Origin: an uncultured Clostridium sp.
Lineage (GTDB): Bacteria; Bacillota; Clostridia; TANB77; CAG-508
DNA: 63,059 nt
Direction: 5' to 3'
Assembly (NCBI GenBank): GCA_900551615.1
Contig: URWN01000006.1
Location: forward strand, 1 to 63,059
A program made the position numbers and the translations under genes. The notes below the pieces were generated by a model. It had not been told where the DNA came from, ran no database searches, and saw nothing but the letters and a program-made list of their open reading frames with translations. Shown here one piece after another: positions 17,275 through 24,523 of the stretch (positions within the stretch are counted from its first letter, which is position 1; each line of letters begins with the position of its first letter).

Positions 17275-19245
17275 ATGAATTTAGAAGGTAGGATTCTAGG
17301 AAATAGGTACGAAATTATTGAAAAAGTAGGTAATGGTGGTATGGCAACAGTATATAAGGCCACTGACCTTGTTTTAAAAAGATACGTAGCCGTAAAAGTA
17401 TTAAGGGACGAATTTACAACAGATGAAGAATTTATAAAAAGATTTGAAACAGAAGCACAATCAGCAGCAAGATTGGTACATGCAAATATTGTATCAATAT
17501 TTGATGTTGGTGTTGACAATGGAATTTATTATATAGTAATGGAATTAATTCAAGGAAAAACCTTAAAAGAAATAATTGTGGAAGAAAGAGGTCCATTACC
17601 ATGGAAATGGTCAGTAAATGTAGCAATTCAAATTGCATCTGCATTAGAAATGGCTCATAGAAACAATATTATTCATAGAGATATAAAACCACATAATATA
17701 ATTATAACAGAAGATGGAGTAGCAAAAGTTACTGATTTTGGTATAGCAAAAGCTGTTTCAAATTCAACAATTACAGCATTTGGAACAACAATAGGCTCAG
17801 TACATTATTTTTCACCAGAACATGCAAGAGGTGGATATACTGATGCTAAATCTGATATATATTCATTAGGAGTTGTAATGTATGAAATGGTAACAGGAAA
17901 AGTTCCATTTGATGCTGATACACCGGTATCTGTTGCATTAAAACATATGCAAGAAGATCCAGTTCCACCAATAGAATTAAATCCACATTTACCAGAAGCA
18001 GTAAATAAAATAATTTTAAAAGCATTGAAAAAAGATCCAATGCTTAGATATCAAACAGCAACAGAATTATTACAAGACTTAAAAATGGCACTCAAAAATC
18101 CATCAGGAGATTTTGTAGAAGAAACAGATTATGACCCAACAGCAAAAACACAAAAAATTTCAACACAAGATGTAGAAAATATGCAAAAAAATTCTAGAAA
18201 AAAAGAAGATAATAAATTTGTAGCATTTATAAAAGAACATAAAGTATTTAGTGTATTTATAGGGTTAATATTATTGTTCTTTATAGCATTTGGAGGAACA
18301 ATGCTAGTATTAAAAGTAACAAATCCTAAAGAGGTTGAGGTACCAAATGTAGTTGGAAGTACAAGAGAAGAGGCTCAACAAAAAATAGAAGGAGCAAAAC
18401 TTAAATTTGAAGTTTCTTCAGAGGAATATAGTGCAGACACTGAAGAAAATCATGTAATTAGTCAAGATCCAGCTTATTTAAAAAGTTACAATAAAGTAAA
18501 AGAAGGAAGTACTGTAAAAGTTGTAATAAGTAAAGGTACCGAAAAAACAAAAGTACCAAATGTAAAAGGTAAAGAAAAAGATGAAGCTGTTCAATTAATT
18601 GAAGATGCTAAATTAAAAGCTGAAATAGTAGAAGAAACAAGTAAAACAGTAAAAGAAGGTTATGTAATTAGTCAAGAGACTGATGCTAATACAGAAGTAA
18701 ATGCAGGAGATACATTAAAAATTCATGTAAGTACTGGAACAGAAAAAACAACAGTACCAGGTGTTGTAGGAAAATCTCAAGATGAAGCAAAAAAAGCTCT
18801 TCAAGATTTAGGCTTTGTTGTAACTGTTACAAACGCAGAGGATAGTTCTAAAGAAAATGGGGCTGTTTTAAAACAAAGTTTAGATGAAGGTCAATCTGTA
18901 GAAAAAGGTTCTGCAATTACTATTACAGTAAATAAATTAGCAGAGAAGAAATCAGCAACAATATTTGTAAATGTTAAATCTATTACTGGTGGTTATAAAG
19001 AGGAAAATACAACAAATAATAATGTAACAACAAGTACAAGTAAGAAAAAAGTAAAACTAAGAGTTGAAGCAAATGGAGAAACAATTTATAATCAAGATGT
19101 AGATAAAAATAGTGTAAAAATAAATACAGGAGATGGAAAAGTTGTTGGAACTGGTACAGTAACAGTAAAAGTATTTATAGATGATATTAAAGAAAAAGAA
19201 AAGGATATAGACTTAAAAACAACAAGTTCATATACTTTTGATTAG
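17275..19245 (+). CDS. prkC: PASTA-domain serine/threonine protein kinase PrkC
   Basis: 656 aa. A Hanks-type kinase domain (about 11-270) has the glycine loop GNGGMATVY, Lys41 in VAVKV, catalytic HRDIKPHNI and TDFGIAKA. After a cytoplasmic linker comes one membrane helix (about 324-346), then three extracellular PASTA repeats beginning at VPNVVGSTREEA, VPNVKGKEKDEA and VPGVVGKSQDEA, and a beta-rich tail of about 100 residues. PASTA domains sense muropeptides or lipid II, linking wall state to growth, division and, in spore formers, germination. It sits in the conserved stp-prkC-rsgA-rpe order. Confidence 0.95.
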   Translation: MNLEGRILGNRYEIIEKVGNGGMATVYKATDLVLKRYVAVKVLRDEFTTDEEFIKRFETEAQSAARLVHANIVSIFDVGVDNGIYYIVMELIQGKTLKEIIVEERGPLPWKWSVNVAIQIASALEMAHRNNIIHRDIKPHNIIITEDGVAKVTDFGIAKAVSNSTITAFGTTIGSVHYFSPEHARGGYTDAKSDIYSLGVVMYEMVTGKVPFDADTPVSVALKHMQEDPVPPIELNPHLPEAVNKIILKALKKDPMLRYQTATELLQDLKMALKNPSGDFVEETDYDPTAKTQKISTQDVENMQKNSRKKEDNKFVAFIKEHKVFSVFIGLILLFFIAFGGTMLVLKVTNPKEVEVPNVVGSTREEAQQKIEGAKLKFEVSSEEYSADTEENHVISQDPAYLKSYNKVKEGSTVKVVISKGTEKTKVPNVKGKEKDEAVQLIEDAKLKAEIVEETSKTVKEGYVISQETDANTEVNAGDTLKIHVSTGTEKTTVPGVVGKSQDEAKKALQDLGFVVTVTNAEDSSKENGAVLKQSLDEGQSVEKGSAITITVNKLAEKKSATIFVNVKSITGGYKEENTTNNNVTTSTSKKKVKLRVEANGETIYNQDVDKNSVKINTGDGKVVGTGTVTVKVFIDDIKEKEKDIDLKTTSSYTFD

Positions 19246-19356
19246 AGAAATAAGTATAGTAAAAAGAGGTTTTAACTTCGATTTGCTATGCTTTTATATT
19301 AATATAACTTACAGACTGGAAAAATTATAGGATTATGAAGAGATATTGGAGGGATA

Positions 19357-20250
19357 ATGCAAGGTTTAATAGTAGAAAACATATCAAACTTATATAAAAT
19401 AAAAGTACAAAACAAAATATATGAAGCAAATGCAAGAGGAAAATTAAAAAAAGAAGAAATAACACCAGTAGTAGGAGACAAAGTAGAAATACAAATACTA
19501 GATGAAGAAAACAAAAAAGCAGTAATAGAAAAAATTGAGCCAAGAACCACATATATAAAAAGACCCAAAATGAGCAACATAACTCAATTAATATTAGTAG
19601 TATCTAGTAAAAATCCAAAGCCAGATTTATTATTATTGGACAAACAATTAGCATTTGCAGAATACTTAGAAATAAAACCAATAATTGTTTTAAACAAAAC
19701 AGATTTAGACAAAAAGAAAGAGTTTGAAAAAATAAAAGAGATATATCAAAATATTGGATATACAGTAATAGAAACAATAGCTAAAGAACAAGAAAATAAT
19801 TTATCAGGAATACAAGAATTAAAAAAATATTTAAAAGGGAATATTAATGCATTTTCAGGAAATTCAGGTGTAGGAAAATCAACATTAATAAATGCAATAT
19901 TTAAAGATACAATAACACAAGAAGGTGAAATAAGCCAAAGGAATAAAAAAGGTAAAAATACAACAACATCAACAAAATTGTATGAAATAGATGAAAATAC
20001 ATATATAGCAGATACACCAGGATTTTCAACATTTGATATATCCGAAATAGAGTATAAAGAATTAGACAAGTACTTTAAAGAATTTAAACCTTTGGTTGCA
20101 AATTGTGAATTTGTTGGATGTACTCATATAAAAGAGGAAAACTGCGGAATAAAAAATGCACTACAACAAGGAAAAATTGATAGTAGCAGGTATGATAGAT
20201 TTTGCAAAATTTATGAAGAATTAAAGGAAAAAGATAAATATAAATACTAA
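19357..20250 (+). CDS. rsgA: ribosome small-subunit-dependent GTPase RsgA
   Basis: 297 aa. An N-terminal OB fold (about 1-65) precedes a circularly permuted GTPase: NKTD (G4) comes before GNSGVGKSTLIN (G1) and DTPGFSTF (G3). The C-terminal zinc-binding site is intact (CEFVGCTHIKEENCGI). It assists late maturation of the 30S ribosomal subunit. The start is supported by GGAGGG. It lies in the usual place after prkC. Confidence 0.95.
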   Translation: MQGLIVENISNLYKIKVQNKIYEANARGKLKKEEITPVVGDKVEIQILDEENKKAVIEKIEPRTTYIKRPKMSNITQLILVVSSKNPKPDLLLLDKQLAFAEYLEIKPIIVLNKTDLDKKKEFEKIKEIYQNIGYTVIETIAKEQENNLSGIQELKKYLKGNINAFSGNSGVGKSTLINAIFKDTITQEGEISQRNKKGKNTTTSTKLYEIDENTYIADTPGFSTFDISEIEYKELDKYFKEFKPLVANCEFVGCTHIKEENCGIKNALQQGKIDSSRYDRFCKIYEELKEKDKYKY

Positions 20251-20281
20251 TTAATAATGATAAGTGAGGAGAGAAAATAAA

Positions 20282-20941
20282 ATGGTAGAAGTTTCAACAT
20301 CAATACTTTCAGTAAAAAAAGGAGAAGAATCAAAAACTTTTTTTGCATTAGAAAAAGCAAAAACAGATTATTTCCATATTGATGTTATGGATGGAAAATT
20401 TGTAGAAAAAGATACATATAATAAAATGCTAGAATATGCATCTTATATAAAAAGAATATCAAACTTACCATTAGATATACATTTGATGGTAGAAGATGTA
20501 AATTCGGCTATAGAAGATTTTATAGCAGTAGAACCTAATATAATAACATTTCATTATGAAGCTTGCAAAAATAAAGAAGAAGTTATGCAAATAATAAAAA
20601 AAATAAAAGAGAATAATTGCAAGGTTGGTTTAAGTGTAAAGCCAGAAACAAAAATAGAAGAGATATACGAATTTTTACCATATATTCATATGTGTTTAGT
20701 AATGACTGTTGAGCCAGGCAAAGGTGGACAAACACTTTTAACAGATATGGTTGATAAAATTTCAAAGTTAAAGAAATATGTTGATGAAAATAATATTGAA
20801 ATTGATATAGAAGCAGATGGCGGAATTAATTTAAAAACAGCGGGAGCTGTAAAACAAGCAGGAGCTAATATTTTGGTTTCAGGTACAGCAATTTTAATTG
20901 CTAAAGATTATAAAGTAATAATTGATGAATTAAAAAAATAA
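20282..20941 (+). CDS. rpe: ribulose-phosphate 3-epimerase
   Basis: 219 aa TIM barrel interconverting ribulose-5-phosphate and xylulose-5-phosphate. The start at 20282 is chosen because GAGGAG sits correctly before it and the protein begins MVEVSTSILS. Catalytic and metal residues are visible in HIDVMDG, DIHLMVE, MTVEPGKGGQ, EADGGIN and VSGTAI. Its place after rsgA is typical in Firmicutes; the thiamine pyrophosphokinase gene often found next is absent. Confidence 0.92.
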   Translation: MVEVSTSILSVKKGEESKTFFALEKAKTDYFHIDVMDGKFVEKDTYNKMLEYASYIKRISNLPLDIHLMVEDVNSAIEDFIAVEPNIITFHYEACKNKEEVMQIIKKIKENNCKVGLSVKPETKIEEIYEFLPYIHMCLVMTVEPGKGGQTLLTDMVDKISKLKKYVDENNIEIDIEADGGINLKTAGAVKQAGANILVSGTAILIAKDYKVIIDELKK

Positions 20942-20972
20942 GGATTGAAGATTTTAACTTCAATCCTTTTAA
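20938..20972. terminator. bidirectional terminator between rpe and 22250 gene
   Basis: AAGGATTGAAG pairs with CTTCAATCCTT around a 7-base loop and has T-runs on both strands. It serves two convergent genes. Confidence 0.8.
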
Positions 20973-20975
20973 AAA

Positions 20976-22250
20976 TTATTTATCTTCTTTTTTGTTGTCT
21001 TTTTTTGTATCTTTATTTTCAGATAATTCTTTTTTTACATCAGTTTTTGTAGTTTCTTTAACTTCATTTGTATCAGAAGCTTTTTTTGCTTTTTTAGGAA
21101 GTATAGCTGAAACTAAAACTCCTAAACCTAAAACAGAAATTATAAATGAAACAATACCACCAACATATGGAAGTTCAGAAATAACCCAAACTATAACTCC
21201 AGAAACAATCAACATTCCAAATATACCAGTATTTTTATTAATATTTAATTTAGAACATAGATAATTGTTTGCAACAATTGTAAATATTGATTTAGCAGCA
21301 ATCAAAGCTAATATATAAATAGCAACAGTTAATAAAGAAATACCAGCAGTTAATTGTAACAATAATAAAATAATACAAGCAATTGGAACCGCAATTAATG
21401 TAAGTAAGCCAGTTCCTAAAACATTTAAAGTTTTCTTTCCTACAAATTTATTTGTATCATTTAAGAATTTAGGAGCTAACCATAAACATACTAACCAAAT
21501 AATAATTATAAATGCTAGAAAAGCACCTAAATCTGAAATATAACTAGCTACAATTTCTCTAACAGATTTTTCAGGTGAAACTTTTGGAGCTTTGTAAGTT
21601 ACATTTCCATTAACAATATTTTTATCAAAAGAAAGTTCTGAAGGTGTTGAATAAGTTAAATCTCCATAAATAATACCTTTATCATTTTCATCAGTGTTGA
21701 AATTGATATTTGAACAGCTTACAAATGCATTTCTACCAATTACACCATTAATGTTTATAGTGTTGCAACATAATTTAGCATCTCTATAAATGTATCCATT
21801 TGAAACTGTAAAGTTTTGTGATAATGCATAAACATCATATACAACACCTTTAATATCAATAGAATTGGCCATAGCAAAAAGATTACTAAATATGTAAGCT
21901 TGATCTCCTACATTTATAGTTTTTGCCATTATGAAAGCATCTCCACCAATTTTTGAATTGATAGTAACAGTGTCTGCCATGACAAATAAGTTACCATCTA
22001 CTACATAATCAATTGTTACATTATCTCCCATAAGGTAGACATCACTGTTCTTGTAAGAATCTTTACTTGTTTCATTTGTAGAAACTGTATTTTCAACATT
22101 AGTTTCTACAGGTTTTGTTTCAGATGTATCTGAAATAAGTGCGATATCATTTTCTGAACTTGTTTCATTGTCAGCATAAACAAAAGATGAAGTTATAGCT
22201 AAAATTAAAACAAGTAAAAAAGCAATAATTTTTGTTTTGTTCTTTAACAT
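20976..22250 (-). CDS. secreted/membrane beta-repeat protein (bactofilin-like repeats)
   Basis: 424 aa. A signal peptide (about 1-26, ending FVYADN) is followed by a region of short beta repeats (about 65-205) of the type GDNVTIDYVVDGNLFVMADT, similar to the right-handed helix of polymer-forming bactofilin-type proteins. Four or more hydrophobic helices follow (about 235-380), then a Lys/Glu-rich cytoplasmic tail. The repeats would lie outside the cell. Function is unknown; a surface scaffold or envelope sensor is possible. It has its own promoter and faces rpe. Confidence 0.75.
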   Translation of the reverse strand: MLKNKTKIIAFLLVLILAITSSFVYADNETSSENDIALISDTSETKPVETNVENTVSTNETSKDSYKNSDVYLMGDNVTIDYVVDGNLFVMADTVTINSKIGGDAFIMAKTINVGDQAYIFSNLFAMANSIDIKGVVYDVYALSQNFTVSNGYIYRDAKLCCNTININGVIGRNAFVSCSNINFNTDENDKGIIYGDLTYSTPSELSFDKNIVNGNVTYKAPKVSPEKSVREIVASYISDLGAFLAFIIIIWLVCLWLAPKFLNDTNKFVGKKTLNVLGTGLLTLIAVPIACIILLLLQLTAGISLLTVAIYILALIAAKSIFTIVANNYLCSKLNINKNTGIFGMLIVSGVIVWVISELPYVGGIVSFIISVLGLGVLVSAILPKKAKKASDTNEVKETTKTDVKKELSENKDTKKDNKKEDK

Positions 22251-22283
22251 AACAAATCCTCCTTTTTTATTTTATATGCCCAA

Positions 22284-22312
22284 ATCATATAACTTTAGAG
22301 TTTTTTTGTCAA
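22284..22312 (-). promoter_or_regulatory. sigma-A type promoter for the beta-repeat protein gene
   Basis: Minus strand TTGACA (22312-22307), 17-base spacer, TATGAT (22289-22284). Confidence 0.65.
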
Positions 22313-22328
22313 TTAGTTTTATAGAATT

Positions 22329-22357
22329 TTGACAATATCCATTATATGGTATATAAT
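22329..22357 (+). promoter_or_regulatory. sigma-A type promoter for the SCIFF gene
   Basis: Consensus TTGACA at 22329-22334 and TATAAT at 22352-22357 with a 17-base spacer, about 60 bases upstream of the peptide start. It is one of the best promoters in the window. Confidence 0.75.
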
Positions 22358-22417
22358 ATTATAGAAACTAAAAAATTAGTATTGAAAAATACTAGCATAA
22401 CCAAATGGAGGTGTACT

Positions 22418-22570
22418 ATGAAACATGTTAGGACTGTAAACATGCAGCGGTTAAATAAAACTGTTTGCTATGGTGGATGTGGCGAATGTCAGACATCGTG
22501 TCAGTCAGCATGCAAAACTTCTTGCACAGTGGGAAACCAAAAGTGCGAGAACCCAAATAAAAACAGTTAA
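22418..22570 (+). CDS. scfA: SCIFF ranthipeptide precursor
   Basis: 50 aa peptide, MKHVRTVN leader then a Cys-rich core, matching the SCIFF family (six cysteines in forty-five residues) that is nearly universal in Clostridia. Core cysteines are at 21, 24, 28, 32, 36 and 43 in CGECQTSCQSACKTSC and the following VGNQKC; an extra Cys at 17 is seen. Related precursors receive non-alpha thioether links from a radical SAM maturase and have been tied to quorum-type signalling. Normally the maturase gene follows directly; here the next genes are a small hypothetical and pheS. Ribosome site GGAGGTG. Confidence 0.92.
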   Translation: MKHVRTVNMQRLNKTVCYGGCGECQTSCQSACKTSCTVGNQKCENPNKNS

Positions 22571-22580
22571 ATCTGTTTTT
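22559..22580 (+). terminator. hairpin spanning the SCIFF stop codon
   Basis: AAAAACAG and CTGTTTTT form a perfect 8-bp stem around TTAAAT, with the stop codon at the start of the loop. The T-run is part of the stem. It could terminate or protect a short peptide mRNA. Confidence 0.5.
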
Positions 22581-22593
22581 ATAAAAGCTTAGA

Positions 22594-22631
22594 CGCTGGC
22601 TCTCTGTCTATCTTACGGCGGAGGGCTGGTG
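22594..22631 (+). ncRNA. candidate structured RNA hairpin downstream of SCIFF
   Basis: CGCTGGCTCTC (22594-22604) can pair with GAGGGCTGGTG (22621-22631) over 11 bp including several G-U pairs, closing a 16-base loop. The local GC content (about 60%) contrasts sharply with flanking DNA, and there is no open frame. Many G-U pairs mean the stem would form in RNA but poorly in DNA. Function unknown. Confidence 0.4.
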
Positions 22632-22661
22632 CTCTTTAATATAAAAGGATGTTGATATAAA

Positions 22662-22943
22662 ATGAATAAAAAATTAAAATGTATGGAGTACTATTTTGAT
22701 TCTAAAAAATATAATGAAATTGATGTAATTGAGAAAATAGGATTGAAAAAGATGGAATTTCCAAAAAAGAAAATAAATGCATCAATAGAATTAAATGAGT
22801 ATGGAACATATGTTGTAAAATTAGAATTTTTAAATAATCAAATTGCATTAATAAAACATAATATAAAAAGACATATGAAAAATAAGTCAGAAATGAAAAG
22901 TTATGGTCAATATAGAGAAACAAGAAAATTTTCACCAATATAG
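22662..22943 (+). CDS. small hypothetical protein
   Basis: 93 aa, basic, not recognised. It has a good AAAGGATG ribosome site. There is no signal peptide or membrane helix; residues 30-65 alternate as short beta strands and the C-terminus is strongly basic (NIKRHMKNKSEMKS). It lies between the SCIFF gene and the pheS T-box leader, and may be read from the SCIFF promoter. It is not a radical SAM protein and lacks Cys motifs (a single Cys7), so it cannot replace the missing maturase. Confidence 0.6.
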   Translation: MNKKLKCMEYYFDSKKYNEIDVIEKIGLKKMEFPKKKINASIELNEYGTYVVKLEFLNNQIALIKHNIKRHMKNKSEMKSYGQYRETRKFSPI

Positions 22944-22976
22944 AATTATGAATCAGAATAAAATGTTCAAAAAAAC

Positions 22977-23005
22977 TTGTAAAATTAGTTAAAATGTGCT
23001 AATAT
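22977..23005 (+). promoter_or_regulatory. promoter of the pheST T-box transcript
   Basis: TTGTAA at 22977-22982, a 17-base spacer ending in TGTGC (extended -10), TAATAT at 23000-23005. The -10 region is the same as that of the tRNA-Trp/glyS leader at 31600-31628. Confidence 0.6.
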
Positions 23006-23019
23006 AATAAAAGCATTGG

Positions 23020-23367
23020 GTAAAGCAAAGAATTAACAATGTAATAAAATAAAAATCCAATTAAAAAGCAAAGTATATATATTAAAAATATTTTACAGAG
23101 AAAATATCCAAAGGTTGAGAGATATTAAAATAAAATATATAGAAAATTCACTTTTTAGGACTTCTTTTGAAAAATACTAATATTAGATAATGATAAAAGT
23201 ATTAATTAGGAAGAAGCGGTTGCACCGTTAAAACTATAATGAGGTTAGTTAAAATATAAACTAATAAAATTAGGTGGTACCACGGAAATAAAGGATATAA
23301 AATAAAATCCATTTCGTCCTATAAGCATGAAAAATTAAGTGCTATAAGGAAGAAATGGATTTTTTTT
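23020..23367 (+). promoter_or_regulatory. T-box leader (phenylalanine)
   Basis: The conserved T-box AGGTGGTACCACGGAAA lies at 23272-23288; its TGGT bulge would pair with an ACCA tRNA end, as in tRNA-Phe. A TTC at 23147-23149 is a plausible Phe specifier. The terminator is formed by AAAATCCATTTC (from about 23305) and GAAATGGATTTTTTTT (to 23367), competing with the antiterminator that includes the T-box. Uncharged tRNA-Phe would allow read-through into pheST. Confidence 0.92.
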
Positions 23368-23396
23368 GTCCAAAAAGAACCGTCCCCATTGGACAC
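23367..23396. repeat. GGGACGGTTC-type short palindromic repeat
   Basis: TGTCCAAAAAGAACCGTCCC and then CATTGGACA; the reverse complement matches the copy after the uridine kinase (41664-41692). It sits directly after the T-box terminator T-run and before the pheS ribosome site. Confidence 0.6.
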
Positions 23397-23423
23397 ATTG
23401 AACAAAAAGAAGGGAGTAAAAGA

Positions 23424-24473
23424 ATGAAAGAACAAATTGAAAAAATCAAAAAAACAGCTATTGATGAAATAGCAAAAGCTGAAGATTTACAAACTCTAGA
23501 AGATGCAAGAGTAAAATATCTAGGAAAAAAAGGTAAACTTACAGCAGTATTAAGAGGAATGGGAGGATTAAGCCCAGAAGAAAGACCAATAATAGGAGGA
23601 CTAGTAAACGAAGCAAAAGAAAGTCTAGAAAAACTAATTCAAGAGAAAGAAGAAAAATTTAAAGCGGAAGAGTTAAATAAAAAGCTAGAATCAGAAAAAA
23701 TAGATATTACATTACCAAGTACAAAAATGAAAAGAGGAAGTATACATCCTGTAAATAGAATAATAGAAGATATAGAAGACCTATTTGTATCAATGGGATA
23801 TGATGTAGTAACAGGACCAGAACTTGAAAATGACGAATATTGTTTTGAAAGATTAAACCTTCCAAAAGGACACCCAGCAAGAGATATGCAAGACAGCTTC
23901 TATATTACAGATGAGTATTTATTAAGAACACAAACATCAGCAGTTCAAGCAAGAACAATGATGGCAAATACAGAAAAAACACCAATAAGAATGATAACAG
24001 CAGGAAAAACATATAGAAGAGAAGATGACGCAACACACTCACATCAATTTAATCAAATAGAAGGATTAGTAATAGACAAAAAAGAAAGAAATGTATCATT
24101 AGCAGACTTAAAAGGAACATTAGAAGTTTTTGTTAGAAAAATAATAGGAGCAAATTTGGACTTAAGATTTAGACCAAGTTATTTCCCATTTACAGAACCA
24201 TCTTATGAAGTAGATGTAACATGTTTTAAATGTGGAGGAAAAGGCTGTAATCTATGTAAACAAACAGGTTGGATAGAAGTATTAGGAGCAGGAATAGTAC
24301 ATCCAAATGTATTAAAAATGAATGGATATGATCCAGAAAAATTTGGCGGTTTTGCATTTGGAACTGGTATAGATAGATTAGCAATGTTTAGATATGGAAT
24401 CACAGATATGAGATACTTATATACAAATGATGTAAGATTCCTATCTCAATTTGATAGAAAGGATGAAGAATGA
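23424..24473 (+). CDS. pheS: phenylalanyl-tRNA synthetase alpha subunit
   Basis: 349 aa from the ATG at 23424, with AAGGGAG upstream; a longer in-frame start would translate the repeat and terminator. An N-terminal coiled coil (about 1-90) contacts tRNA-Phe, and the class II catalytic core follows with motif 2 near AGKTYRREDDATHSHQF and motif 3 GFAFGTGIDRLAMFRYGI. It joins phenylalanine to tRNA-Phe as an alpha2-beta2 enzyme with PheT. The stop is TGA, rare in this window and proof that TGA is not a Trp codon here. Confidence 0.97.
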   Translation: MKEQIEKIKKTAIDEIAKAEDLQTLEDARVKYLGKKGKLTAVLRGMGGLSPEERPIIGGLVNEAKESLEKLIQEKEEKFKAEELNKKLESEKIDITLPSTKMKRGSIHPVNRIIEDIEDLFVSMGYDVVTGPELENDEYCFERLNLPKGHPARDMQDSFYITDEYLLRTQTSAVQARTMMANTEKTPIRMITAGKTYRREDDATHSHQFNQIEGLVIDKKERNVSLADLKGTLEVFVRKIIGANLDLRFRPSYFPFTEPSYEVDVTCFKCGGKGCNLCKQTGWIEVLGAGIVHPNVLKMNGYDPEKFGGFAFGTGIDRLAMFRYGITDMRYLYTNDVRFLSQFDRKDEE

Positions 24474-24510
24474 GACAATGGGGATGGTCCTAATTTGTTC
24501 CATTTTAGAA
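24472..24510. repeat. degenerate GGGA-type repeat between pheS and pheT
   Basis: GAGACAATGGGGATGGTCC and then TAATTTGTTCCA overlap the pheS stop. It is a diverged copy of the short repeat family and lies inside the operon. Confidence 0.45.
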
Positions 24511-24523
24511 AGGAGATTAGAAA

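Noticed and set aside
19250..19295. Imperfect hairpin between prkC and rsgA
   Set aside because: Weak pairing, no T-run, and within a conserved operon; not enough to call a terminator.
22662..22943. Considered as a SCIFF maturase
   Set aside because: Only 93 residues and no CxxxCxxC radical SAM motif.
23355..23423. Longer N-terminus for PheS starting at 23355
   Set aside because: It would translate the T-box terminator and a palindromic repeat, and the proper ribosome site lies before 23424.
24471..24473. Possible use of TGA as a Trp codon, as in AT-rich Mollicutes
   Set aside because: TGA terminates pheS exactly where PheS should end, and the tRNA-Trp anticodon is CCA; no in-frame TGA was seen in conserved genes.
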